24,569 bases of DNA from CAIKMD01 sp035277525. Its GTDB lineage: Bacteria > Pseudomonadota > Alphaproteobacteria > ATCC43930 > CGMCC-115725. The translations under genes were made by a program, and so were the position numbers. This document shows positions 1 through 7,689 of this stretch, one piece after another (within the stretch, counting starts at the first letter, position 1; each line of letters opens with the position of its first letter). The notes below the pieces were generated by a model. That model was not told where the DNA came from and made no database searches. It worked only from the letters and a program-made list of their open reading frames with translations. The DNA is taken from positions 1 to 24,569 of the forward strand of contig DATEKH010000141.1 of NCBI GenBank assembly GCA_035277525.1, read 5' to 3'.

Positions 1-2641
1 CGAGCTGCAGCGCTTGGTGCTGGCGCGCCAGGCGCTCGAAGAGGAAGAGCGGCGCATCGTCGCCCAGCGCGCGGCGGCCGAGGCGCGGCTCGAGCAGATG
101 GCCTCCGACATTCGCCGCGAGGAGGAGCTCGCCGCCGATGCGCGCGCCGCGCTCGAGCGGCTCGAGGCCGAGCGCGATACGCTACGCGCGGCGCAAGCGG
201 GCGAAGGCGCGGCGCAACAGGAGATCGCCCTCGCCTTGGCGGCGGCGCGCGAGGAGGTGGAGACGCGCGAGGCGGAGCTGACGCAGCTGACCGAGCAGAT
301 CGCCGCCGATGACGCGCGGCGCGCGGCCTTGCAGCGCCGCCGCGAGGAAGCGCGCGAGCGCTTGGCGCGGCTCGCCGAGCGTCAGCAGCAGATCGCGCGG
401 GACATCGCCGCGCTCGAGGCCGAGAAGGTCCCGGCGCAGGTCAGCGACGAGATCGCCGAAGCGGTGCGCGCCGCCGAGGCCGAGCTATCTCGCACGCGCG
501 CAGCGTCGGAGCAGGCCGAGGCCGCGTTGCGCCGGGCGCAAGAGGCCGAAGCGGCCGCGCGCACGCCCAAGGATGCCGCGGAGACGCAGCGCGCCAAGCT
601 CACGACCGAGCGTCACGCGCTCGAGGAATTGCTCGCTGCCATGGGCGACAAGCGCTACGCGCCGGTGGTCGATGCGGTGAAAGTCGAGGGCGGATTCGAG
701 GCCGCGCTCGGCGCTGCGCTCGGCGATGATCTGACCGCGCCGCTCGATCTGGCGGCGCCCGCGCATTGGTTCGCGCTCGAAGCTTATCCCGAGAACCAGG
801 CCTTGCCCCAGGGCGTGCTGCCGCTCTCGATCCATGTGGCTGCGCCGAGCGCGCTCGCGCGCCGCTTGGCGCAGATCGGCGTGGTCGAGGACCGCGCGGC
901 GGGCGAAGCGCTCCAGGCGCAATTGAAGCCGGGCCAGCGCCTCGTCAGCCGCGATGGCGGGTTGTGGCGCTGGGACGGATTCCGCCGCGCACCGGGGACG
1001 CCGACCGCGGCGGCGCAGCGTCTGCGCCAGCGCAACCGCGTCGCCGAGCTCGAAGGCTTGCTTCACGAGGCCGACAGCGAGCTCGCGCGCTGCGTTGCCG
1101 CGCTCAATGAGGCGCAGAGCCGGGTGCGCCGCTATAGCGAGGAAGAGCGTGCCACGCGCGAAGCCGCGCGCGAGGCCTTGGGCACGCTCGCTTCCGCGCG
1201 CGACCGCGAGACCGAGCTCAAACGCGCCATGGCGGGCGTCGCCTCGCGGCTCGCGGCGCTCAATGAAGCGGGCGAGCGGCTGGCGCGCGACCTCGCCGAA
1301 ACCGAGAGCGACGCGACAACCGCCGAGACGGCGCTTGCGGCGCTGCCCGATCCGGCGGTGGCGCGCGAGGATGCCGCGGCGCTGCGCAGCGTGCTCGGCG
1401 AGCGCCGCACCGCGCAGCTTCAACTCCAGGGCGAGCATGACCGGCTGATGCGCGAGGCCGCCGCGCGGCGCGAGCGGCTTGCGGCGATCGGCGAGGAGCA
1501 TGGCTCCTGGTGCCATCGCAAGGATGCGGCCGAGCGTCAGCACGCGACTTTCCTTGCGCGCCGCGACGAGGCGACGCGCGAATTGGAAGAGCTCGAGCGC
1601 CGCCCCGCCGAGATCGCGCAGCAACGCGAGAGCCTCGCCGCGACCATTGCCGACTCGACCCAGCAACGCAATCGCGCCGGCGACGCGCTGGCCGAAGGCG
1701 AAACCGCGCTGGCCGAGGCCGAGAAAGCGGCCAAAGCCGCCGAGGCCGCGCTTGCCACCGCGCGCGAGGAGCGCGTGCGCGCCGAGGGCTTGCGCGACCA
1801 GACCGAGCAGATCGCCACGACTCTTGCCGCGCATATCAAGGAGCGGCTCGATTGCGCGCCCGATGCGGCGCTCGCCTCGGTCGGCCTCGAGCAGGGCGAG
1901 GATTTTCCGACGCAAGAAGAAGCGCAAGCGCGTTTCGAGCGCCTGACCCGCGAGCGCGACAATATGGGCCCGGTCAATCTCGTGGCCGAGGCCGAGGCAG
2001 CCGAAATCGAGGAGCGCCTCTCAGGCCTGGTGCGCGAGCGCGAGGATCTGACCGGCGCCATCGCGCGGCTGCGCCAGGGAATCTCCGCCCTCAATCGCGA
2101 GGGCCGCGAGCGCCTCCTCGCCGCCTTCACCCAGGTCAACGAGCATTTCACCCAGCTGTTCACGCGGCTCTTTGGCGGCGGCCGCGCCTATTTGAAGCTC
2201 GATCGCGGCCCGGCGCCGGCCGAAGGCGAGGCCGAGAGCGAGAGCGGCACGGGCGATGCCAATGATCCGCTCGAAGCCGGCCTCGAAATCTATGCGAGCC
2301 CGCCGGGCAAGAAGCTCCAGACCCTGTCGCTGCTCTCGGGCGGCGAGCAGGCCTTGACCGCGCTTGCACTGCTCTTTGCCGTGTTCCTCACCAACCCCGC
2401 GCCGATTTGCGTGCTCGACGAGGTCGATGCGCCGCTGGATGACGCCAATGTCGACCGCTTCTGCAAGCTGGTTGAGGAAATCGCCGAGACCGCGCAGACG
2501 CGCTTCCTCATCATCACCCATCACCGGCTGACCATGGCGCGCGTTCACCGCCTCTTCGGCGTCACCATGGCCGAGCAAGGCGTCTCGCAGCTGGTCTCGG
2601 TCGACCTTCAGGAAGCCGAGGAACTCCGCCAGACGGCGTGA
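1..2641 (+). CDS. smc: Chromosome segregation protein SMC, 3' part (5' end outside window)
   Basis: SMC is the long coiled-coil ATPase that, with ScpA and ScpB, compacts and segregates the chromosome. The reading frame is open from the left edge, so the true start lies upstream. About 879 codons are visible of the roughly 1150 usual for the family. Missing are the N-terminal Walker A head and the start of the first coiled coil. Seen in order: charged Glu/Arg/Ala coiled coil (to about codon 205), a globular hinge (about codons 205-335, beginning around MGDKRYAPVVDAVKV), the return coiled coil, then the C-terminal head. The head carries the ABC signature LSGGEQ (bases about 2334-2351) and a Walker B with D-loop (VLDEVDAPLDD, about 2411-2443), followed by the switch-His region FLIITHHRLTM. 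A housekeeping gene with no sign of damage. The stop codon lies inside the first base pairs of a palindrome. Confidence 0.97.
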   Translation, partial: ELQRLVLARQALEEEERRIVAQRAAAEARLEQMASDIRREEELAADARAALERLEAERDTLRAAQAGEGAAQQEIALALAAAREEVETREAELTQLTEQIAADDARRAALQRRREEARERLARLAERQQQIARDIAALEAEKVPAQVSDEIAEAVRAAEAELSRTRAASEQAEAALRRAQEAEAAARTPKDAAETQRAKLTTERHALEELLAAMGDKRYAPVVDAVKVEGGFEAALGAALGDDLTAPLDLAAPAHWFALEAYPENQALPQGVLPLSIHVAAPSALARRLAQIGVVEDRAAGEALQAQLKPGQRLVSRDGGLWRWDGFRRAPGTPTAAAQRLRQRNRVAELEGLLHEADSELARCVAALNEAQSRVRRYSEEERATREAAREALGTLASARDRETELKRAMAGVASRLAALNEAGERLARDLAETESDATTAETALAALPDPAVAREDAAALRSVLGERRTAQLQLQGEHDRLMREAAARRERLAAIGEEHGSWCHRKDAAERQHATFLARRDEATRELEELERRPAEIAQQRESLAATIADSTQQRNRAGDALAEGETALAEAEKAAKAAEAALATAREERVRAEGLRDQTEQIATTLAAHIKERLDCAPDAALASVGLEQGEDFPTQEEAQARFERLTRERDNMGPVNLVAEAEAAEIEERLSGLVREREDLTGAIARLRQGISALNREGRERLLAAFTQVNEHFTQLFTRLFGGGRAYLKLDRGPAPAEGEAESESGTGDANDPLEAGLEIYASPPGKKLQTLSLLSGGEQALTALALLFAVFLTNPAPICVLDEVDAPLDDANVDRFCKLVEEIAETAQTRFLIITHHRLTMARVHRLFGVTMAEQGVSQLVSVDLQEAEELRQTA

Positions 2642-2746
2642 CCCTCACCTTGTCCCTCTCCCGCTCCGCGGGCGAGGGGACGCGCGTCGAGATCGCAGCA
2701 GCTGCGTCCCGTCTCCCGCTTGCGGGAGAAGGACAGGATGAGGGTC
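2640..2746. repeat. Nested palindromic intergenic element after smc
   Basis: The outer arms at 2640-2655 and 2731-2746 are inverted repeats of 16 bases with two mismatches. They enclose two smaller hairpins: CCCGC/GCGGG around 2660-2672, and a perfect 8-bp stem TCTCCCGC/GCGGGAGA at 2712-2719 and 2722-2729. The smc stop codon is inside the left arm. The sequence style (CCCTCACC...TCTCCCGC...GCGGGAGA...GATGAGGG) resembles dispersed intergenic palindromes found in alphaproteobacterial genomes, and it has relatives at 3991-4136 and 12156-12197 in this window. It probably acts as a transcript-end or mRNA-stabilising structure for smc. No T-tract follows, so an intrinsic-terminator role is inference. 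Confidence 0.6.
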
Positions 2747-2831
2747 GCGGCGCCCACTCAAATCCCAATTTCATTTGGTGCCGCGATCGTGCCATGGTCC
2801 GGGCAAAGCGACTTGCCCGGAGGCTTGAGAC

Positions 2832-3977
2832 ATGGCGACCACGACGAAAGCCAAGACCGATCGCGCGCCCTTCCGCGCCGATCAGGTTGGCAGCCTGCTG
2901 CGCCCGCAGGAATTGAAGGACGCGCGCGACAAGGCGCAGCGCGGCGAGATCACGGCCGACGCACTCGCCGCGATCGAGGACAAGCTCATCCGCGTCGCGG
3001 TCAAGCGCCAGGAAGAGGTCGGGCTTCAAGCGATCACCGATGGCGATTTCCGCCGCCAATCCTGGTCGGGCGATTTTCTGACCGCGATCAAGAACGTGGT
3101 GCAGGTCACATCGGCCGCATCGCGTCCGCAAGCCGAGACGCCCTTGGGCGGCGTGGTGCGCGACTGGCAGCCGCCGACGCCCAAGGTTCTGGGCAAGCTC
3201 GATTGGCCCAAGGGCGGCATCCAGCGCAAATCCTTCGCATTCCTCCAAAGCGTCACGACGCGCACGGCGAAGGTGACGATCCCCTCGCCCTCGATGCTGC
3301 ATTTCCGCGGCGGGCGCGGCGGCGTCGATGCGAAGGCCTATCCCGATATGGAGCGTTTCTTCGACGACGTGATTCAAGTCTATCGCGCCGAGATCATGGA
3401 CCTCGCCGCCGCGGGCTGCCGCTACGTCCAGCTCGACGACACCAACCTTGCCTATCTCTGCGATCCGCGCATGCGCGAGCGCGTCAAGAGCATCGGCGAG
3501 GACCCGGAAAAGCTCCCGCATCTCTATGCGCGGCTCATTAACGGCGCGACCGCGGACCGGCCGGCGGATATGAAGATCACGGTGCATCTCTGCCGCGGCA
3601 ATTCCTTGAGCCGCGGCCATGCCGAGGGCGGCTACGAGCCGGTCGCCGAGGCGATGTTCAACGAATTGAAGATCGACGGATTCTTCCTCGAATACGACGA
3701 TGCGCGCTCGGGCGATTTCGCGCCGCTGCGCTTCGTGCCGAAGGGCAAGCTGCGCATCGTCTTGGGCGTCATCACCTCGAAATTCGGCAAGCTCGAAGCG
3801 AAGGATCAGGTGAAGCGGCGCATCGAGGAAGCATCAAAATACATGCCGCTCGAGCAGATTTGCCTCTCGCCACAATGCGGCTTTGCGAGCCACACCGGCG
3901 GCAACATTTTGAGCGAGGAGGAGCAATATGCGAAGCTCCGCCACGTCGTCGAGCTGGCCGAGGAGATTTGGGGGTAG
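2832..3977 (+). CDS. MetE-like (cobalamin-independent methionine synthase C-terminal family) methyltransferase
   Basis: This 381-aa protein matches the stand-alone catalytic-barrel family related to the C-terminal half of MetE (YxjG/YxjH type). It opens with the family hallmark FRADQVGSLLRP. A MetE-type zinc site can be placed at H252 and C254 (VHLCRGN), E287 (FFLEYDD) and C349 (SPQCGF), so it is probably an active zinc thiol methyltransferase. The N-terminal folate-binding half of full MetE (about 750 aa total) is absent. The methyl donor is therefore unlikely to be the triglutamyl folate used by MetE, and the substrate cannot be read from sequence. The ATG at 2832 follows a GGAGGCTTGAGAC ribosome site. 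The gene stands alone between two palindromic elements and converges on the SDR gene. A methionine-salvage or sulfur/methyl-metabolism role is inference. Confidence 0.85.
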   Translation: MATTTKAKTDRAPFRADQVGSLLRPQELKDARDKAQRGEITADALAAIEDKLIRVAVKRQEEVGLQAITDGDFRRQSWSGDFLTAIKNVVQVTSAASRPQAETPLGGVVRDWQPPTPKVLGKLDWPKGGIQRKSFAFLQSVTTRTAKVTIPSPSMLHFRGGRGGVDAKAYPDMERFFDDVIQVYRAEIMDLAAAGCRYVQLDDTNLAYLCDPRMRERVKSIGEDPEKLPHLYARLINGATADRPADMKITVHLCRGNSLSRGHAEGGYEPVAEAMFNELKIDGFFLEYDDARSGDFAPLRFVPKGKLRIVLGVITSKFGKLEAKDQVKRRIEEASKYMPLEQICLSPQCGFASHTGGNILSEEEQYAKLRHVVELAEEIWG

Positions 3978-3990
3978 TCGCTGGATGAAA

Positions 3991-4136
3991 AAACCCTCTC
4001 CGCTGCGAAGCGGGGGAGAGGGAGGGACCCGTCGCGTCAGCGATGGGAGGGTGAGGTGGCTATCACCACGCACACCCACCTCACCCGCACTCGCATCGCT
4101 CGCGCACCCTCTCCTCCCAATGGGTGAAGAGGGTTT
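3991..4136. repeat. Large nested palindrome between convergent genes
   Basis: Outer arms AAACCCTCT (3991-3999) and AGAGGGTTT (4128-4136) are perfect inverted repeats. Inside is a local hairpin CCCTCTCC-GCT / AGC-GGG-GGAGAGGG (3994-4022) and a perfect 11-bp inverted repeat GGGTGAGGTGG (4049-4059) / CCACCTCACCC (4076-4086). The element fills the gap between the rightward methyltransferase and the leftward SDR gene, so it is well placed to end transcription from both sides. It is built like the post-smc element and is probably a member of a dispersed intergenic palindrome family. It contains no credible coding sequence. Confidence 0.6.
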
Positions 4137-4154
4137 GTCACGCGGGACTTCGCC

Positions 4155-4916
4155 TCAATAAGTGATCGGGCCGATGGTGCCGCCGCCCGCGGCGATGGTC
4201 TCGCCGTTGATGGCGACGCTCTTGGGCGAGGCCAAGAACGCGACGAGATAGGCGATCTCCTGGGCTTCGACGATGCGGCCGATGCTGGTCGAGGCTTTGG
4301 CGCGCGCCTCGAGCGCCGCATCGATCACCTGGCCCGCGCGCGTCGTGCCGGGATGGATCGCGACGACGTTGATGCCCTTGGGGCCGAGCTCGTCGGCCAG
4401 ATTCTTCGTCAGCGACGAGACCGCGGAATTGCGAATCGAGGCGATGTAATTGCCGGTGCGCCGCGCGGCGCCGCCGCCGATATTGATGATGCGGCCCCAG
4501 CCCTGCTTCGCCATATGCGGCGCCACGGCCCGCGCCGCCCGCAGATAGCCCGCCACCTTCACATTCACATCGAAGAGCAGATTGTCGGCGGTCACCTGCT
4601 CGATCTTGGCCGAGGGCACCGTGCCGCCCGGCGCCGCCGCGTCGTTGACGAGAATGTCGATGCCGCCCAAAGCGCCGCGCGCCGCCTCGATCAGCGCTGC
4701 GACCGAACGATCCTCGCCCATATCGGCCGTGATGGCTAGGATGCGGCGGCCGGTTGCTTGCGCGAGCTCGGCCGCGCTTGCTTCGAGCGGCGCCTTGCCG
4801 CGCGCGGCGATGACGACATCGACCCCCTCCTCGGCCAATTGCCGCGCGATCGCCTTGCCGATGCCGCGGCTGCCGCCGGTGACGATCGCGCGCTTGCCCT
4901 TGAGTTGCAGATCCAT
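4155..4916 (-). CDS. SDR-family oxidoreductase with a degenerate catalytic tetrad
   Basis: A 253-aa classical-length short-chain dehydrogenase/reductase. The ATG at 4916 (protein begins MDLQLKGKRAIV) is chosen over the upstream in-frame ATG because it follows a GAGGCGAGGG ribosome site and places the Rossmann motif at the normal distance. Seen: TGGSRGIG (residues 13-20) for NAD(P) binding, an NNAG-like NDAA (91-94), the structural Asn in DVNVK (118), and the tail IHPGTTR. The catalytic Tyr is at 157 (GNYIASI), but the position four residues later, normally Lys, is Ile161. The usual Ser region reads NIGGGAA, with Gly where Ser is expected. It probably folds and binds cofactor, but standard SDR chemistry is doubtful. 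It is transcribed divergently from the alpha/beta hydrolase across a 71-bp gap. The substrate is unknown. Confidence 0.9.
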   Translation of the reverse strand: MDLQLKGKRAIVTGGSRGIGKAIARQLAEEGVDVVIAARGKAPLEASAAELAQATGRRILAITADMGEDRSVAALIEAARGALGGIDILVNDAAAPGGTVPSAKIEQVTADNLLFDVNVKVAGYLRAARAVAPHMAKQGWGRIINIGGGAARRTGNYIASIRNSAVSSLTKNLADELGPKGINVVAIHPGTTRAGQVIDAALEARAKASTSIGRIVEAQEIAYLVAFLASPKSVAINGETIAAGGGTIGPITY

Positions 4917-4987
4917 GATTGTCCCTCGCCTCTTCGCTTTCTCGCTTATGATAGCGCGAGCATCGGGCCAAGCGCGAGGAGGCGGCA

Positions 4988-5779
4988 ATGGCGCAGCATA
5001 TCGAGGGAAAGCTCTATTACGAGCGCATGGGGCGGAGCGGACCGGTCATGGCCTTCGTTCACCCCAATCCGATGGATCAATCCTGCTGGATCTTCCAGAT
5101 GGCGCATTTCTCCAGCTGGTATCGCTGCATCGCCATCGATATTCCGGGCTATGGCCGCTCGCCCAAGGCCATTGCGGGCTTGACGCTCGACGATATGGCC
5201 GAGGCTTGCTGGGAGGCGATCGACGACACATTTCCGGGCGAGAGCGCGATCCTCGTCGGCTGCTCGGTCGGCTCGATCGTGCTGCCGCATCTCTATCATT
5301 TGCGGCCGGAGCGGACCAAGGCGCTGATCCTCTCCGGCACCGGCTACAACCCCAACAAGGATTTCGCCCAGCGCCGCATCGCGAGCTATGCCGAGCAAGG
5401 CGTCGCCTTCCGCTGGGCCTATACCTTCGAGGATTTGAGCCCCGCCTTTCGCGCGACGTCCTTGGCGCATTACTTCGCCGAGCTTTTCACCGAGCGCAAT
5501 CGCTGGGCCGATGCCGAGACCATCATCCACCAGTTCCGCGCGCTGCAAGCGCCCTACCCGGAGGGCCATTTCGAGCGCATCCGCTGCCCCGCCCTCATCC
5601 TCACCGGCAGCGAAGACGGCGCGCATCAAAGCGCCTTCGCCTTGCAGAAGCGCATTCCCCAATGTGCGCTCGAGATCCTGCCCGGCGCCGGCCATGCGTG
5701 CTACATGGAGCAGCCCTGGCTCTTCGACCGCTTCATGATCGCGTTCCTCAAAAAGAACGGTCTCTTCGCGGGCTCGTGA
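4988..5779 (+). CDS. Alpha/beta-fold hydrolase
   Basis: A 263-aa cytoplasmic alpha/beta hydrolase with no signal peptide. The nucleophile elbow is G-C-S-V-G with Ser93. The acid is likely Asp210 in TGSEDG, and the catalytic His is His236 in GAGHACYMEQP, giving a complete triad in the usual order. The oxyanion-hole region reads VHPNPMD instead of the common HG motif. DIPGYGRS (51-58) is the typical loop after strand 4. The start at 4988 has an excellent GAGGAGG site six bases upstream. It diverges from the SDR gene, so the two may share a regulatory region and a pathway (inference). Family members include carboxylesterases, C-C hydrolases and lactonases, and the exact substrate cannot be assigned. 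Confidence 0.92.
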   Translation: MAQHIEGKLYYERMGRSGPVMAFVHPNPMDQSCWIFQMAHFSSWYRCIAIDIPGYGRSPKAIAGLTLDDMAEACWEAIDDTFPGESAILVGCSVGSIVLPHLYHLRPERTKALILSGTGYNPNKDFAQRRIASYAEQGVAFRWAYTFEDLSPAFRATSLAHYFAELFTERNRWADAETIIHQFRALQAPYPEGHFERIRCPALILTGSEDGAHQSAFALQKRIPQCALEILPGAGHACYMEQPWLFDRFMIAFLKKNGLFAGS

Positions 5780-5953
5780 GAATTCCGGGAGCGTGAAATC
5801 GTCGCTCTCCGCGCGACCCAAGCGGATCATTGCGCCGCTCCATTGCGGCGGCGTATGATTGTCGTGGGGACATAGGTTCATGTGATGAACGACACATCGG
5901 CGCATCCTTAGTCGCCGGCCATGCCCTGCCGCTCGATGTGACAGGAGGCTGGC

Positions 5954-6313
5954 ATGTCCAGCTATCGCTTGTATCTCCTCGACGGACAGCGCGCCATCAG
6001 CGCACGGGAAGATTTCACGGCCACGAGCGACGACGAGGCGATCGAATGCGCAGCCGTGGTTTTCAACGCATGCTCCGATGCCTGCTCCGGCTATGAGGTC
6101 TGGAGCGGAAGCCGAAAACTGGTTGGTGGCGCCACCGCGATTTCTTCCTTGACGGTCGACGGTCTGCGCGCGGCACGGCAGGAGCGCGCAATCAAGATTG
6201 AAGAAGCGCTCCGAGACAGTCGCTGGGCAATCGCCCAGAGCCGGCGGCTCATCAAAGAGATCGACGCCGCGCTGACATCGAGGCGCGCCGGCGACGGCAC
6301 GAGGTCCGACTAG
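5954..6313 (+). CDS. Small hypothetical protein
   Basis: A 119-aa soluble protein beginning MSSYRLYLLDGQRAIS. The ATG at 5954 is preceded by a clear ACAGGAGGCTGGC ribosome site. The N-terminal half looks like a small beta-rich domain (YRLYLLDG, then an acidic segment TATSDDEAIECAA). The C-terminal half (from about residue 75) is helical and rich in Arg, Ala and Glu. I recall similar short proteins starting with a YRLYxLD pattern in rhizobial genomes, where they remain uncharacterised, but cannot verify the match here. There are no signal peptide, membrane segment or metal motifs. It stands alone upstream of a region of gene decay. Confidence 0.7.
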   Translation: MSSYRLYLLDGQRAISAREDFTATSDDEAIECAAVVFNACSDACSGYEVWSGSRKLVGGATAISSLTVDGLRAARQERAIKIEEALRDSRWAIAQSRRLIKEIDAALTSRRAGDGTRSD

Positions 6314-6340
6314 ATCCTCCCCACCGCCAGGCCCAGCCGC

Positions 6341-6560
6341 CTAATTCACGCCGTTCCTTGCGAATGCGTCCTTCGCCTTTGGCGACAGCAGGAATTTGAT
6401 GAAGTCTTCCGCGGTGTCGCGTTGCGCCGTCTGCGTCATGACGAGGGCGGTATAGGCGAGAGAGCTTTGGAAATCGCCCGGCAGCGGCCCGAGCAGCTTG
6501 ATGCCCGGCGTCGTTGCGATGAGCGGTATCGTGCCGGCCGCCATGTCGTTCCCTTTGCCG
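6341..6560 (-). pseudogene. 3' remnant of a ModA/extracellular solute-binding protein
   Basis: Reading leftward to the TAG at 6341-6343, the frame encodes about 70 residues that match the end of a periplasmic binding protein of the molybdate/substrate-binding type: a GNDMAAGTIPL segment, then IKLLGPLPGDFQ, then AEDFIKFLLSPKAKDAFARNGVN, the standard C-terminal helix. The signal peptide and about two thirds of the normal 240-260 aa are missing. No ribosome site or start belongs to it. Upstream of about 6560 the same DNA instead codes rightward for a LysR fragment, so the gene was cut there. Confidence that it is a remnant rather than a real short gene is fairly high. The exact breakpoint is uncertain by about 20 bases. 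Confidence 0.65.
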
Positions 6561-6890
6561 AACATTCGCTTGGCGAGCCGCGCGCCGCACACGCTTTTGG
6601 CACTGGCCGAAGCCGGCCACGGCGTCGCGATCATCCCGTCGCAACTCGAGGCCGACCGTTATGATTTGAGAGTTGTCCGCATCACCTATCGCGGCAGAGC
6701 GCTGCGCGAGCCGCTCGCCATGCTGTGGGACCGGCGCCGTCCGCTGCCGCGCTATGCCGTCGCCTATTGCGAGATGCTGCGCGATTATGCCCGCGACATC
6801 TTCCCGATCACGGCGCCGGGCAAAATGCGAAAAAACTCCGCAAAGAGCCGAGCATCAAGACGCCTGTCGCGTCGCCCCGACGCGCCTTGA
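6561..6890 (+). pseudogene. 3' remnant of a LysR-type transcriptional regulator
   Basis: From about 6561 to the TGA at 6888-6890 the plus strand encodes the end of a LysR substrate-binding domain: IRLASRAPHTLLALAEAGHG, then VAIIPSQLE, then LREPLAMLWDRRRPLPRYA and a closing helix YCEMLRDYARDIFP. The winged-helix DNA-binding domain and most of the effector domain (normally the first 190 or so of 300 residues) are gone. Although an ATG lies in frame at 6498, the residues before 6561 are antisense to the neighbouring binding-protein remnant and do not resemble LysR. It probably makes no functional regulator. It abuts the binding-protein remnant back to back. Confidence 0.7.
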
Positions 6891-6985
6891 CGTGCCAACA
6901 TCGCGGTGACGCCGCGGGCAGCGCCACGCACCCGTCATCTCATGCTATCCTCGGCATGAGACGCTAGAGCCCGAGGGGGTGCAGC

Positions 6986-7648
6986 ATGCCCTTTGCCCTG
7001 AATTTCTACCACGACCAGATCGGGGCAAACGCCGCCGCCGCGTCGGTGCTCGACGCCGAGCGCCGGCTTCTCTTCGTCCGCCACGGATGCGTCACGATCA
7101 ACGGGCAAGCGCTGAAGGCGGGGGAGTCGCGCTTTTGCGACGGCCCGCTCGAAATGGCGTCGGCCGGAGAATGGACCCAGATCTGGCGCTGGGACCTGGT
7201 GTCGCCCAATGCCGGCGCGGCACTGCTCCAGGGCAGCGGCGTATTATCCAGCCTGCGCATGGCGCGGATCATCTCGACCCTGGCGATGAACCCGGGCACG
7301 CGTTGGCTTTTCCGGCTCGATGAGATCACCGCGCCGGCCGGGCGCGTCGCCGATCGCCATCAGCATCCCGGGCCCGGGATTCGCTGCCTCCTCGAAGGAA
7401 CCTTCAACGTGCAGCAAGATGCCGAATCCGCGCGCGACCTCATGCCGGGCGAAGCGTGGTGGGAGACGGGCTCCGACACGGTGATCGCCTGGGGTTCGCG
7501 GCAGATGGCGACGCGCTTCCTGCGCGGCATGATTCTGCCGACCGAATGGGAAGGCAAGGCAACCGGCACCTGGCTTTCCGGCGAAGCCGTTGCCGCAACC
7601 TCGCGCGGCAATTGGAAGCTCCATCTCGACCGCATCATCGAGGTGTGA
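6986..7648 (+). CDS. Cupin-like hypothetical protein
   Basis: A 220-aa cytoplasmic protein with no signal peptide. The C-terminal half contains a cupin-type signature: DRHQHPGPGIRCLLEGTFNV (about residues 123-142), in which HxH and a following Gly-rich strand resemble cupin motif 1, and later PGEAWWETGSDTVIAWGS, resembling motif 2. The N-terminal half has a similar strand pattern (FVRHGCVTING ... GESRFCDG), so a bicupin with a degenerate first barrel is plausible. The ATG at 6986 follows GAGGGGGTGCAGC. It converges on the carbonic anhydrase gene with a 41-bp gap. The substrate is unknown. A dioxygenase, isomerase or small-molecule sensor role cannot be separated by sequence alone. Confidence 0.75.
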   Translation: MPFALNFYHDQIGANAAAASVLDAERRLLFVRHGCVTINGQALKAGESRFCDGPLEMASAGEWTQIWRWDLVSPNAGAALLQGSGVLSSLRMARIISTLAMNPGTRWLFRLDEITAPAGRVADRHQHPGPGIRCLLEGTFNVQQDAESARDLMPGEAWWETGSDTVIAWGSRQMATRFLRGMILPTEWEGKATGTWLSGEAVAATSRGNWKLHLDRIIEV

Positions 7649-7689
7649 GTAAGGCAGCTAAACTCGCTGGTCCATTCTAGATCCCCGCC

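Noticed and set aside
485..1927. 480-codon leftward open frame inside smc
   Set aside because: A shadow of GC-rich coding sequence opposite a clear SMC coiled coil and hinge; no ribosome site or domain pattern.
6498..6560. Possible true start for the LysR fragment at 6498
   Set aside because: These codons are antisense to the binding-protein remnant and do not resemble LysR sequence.
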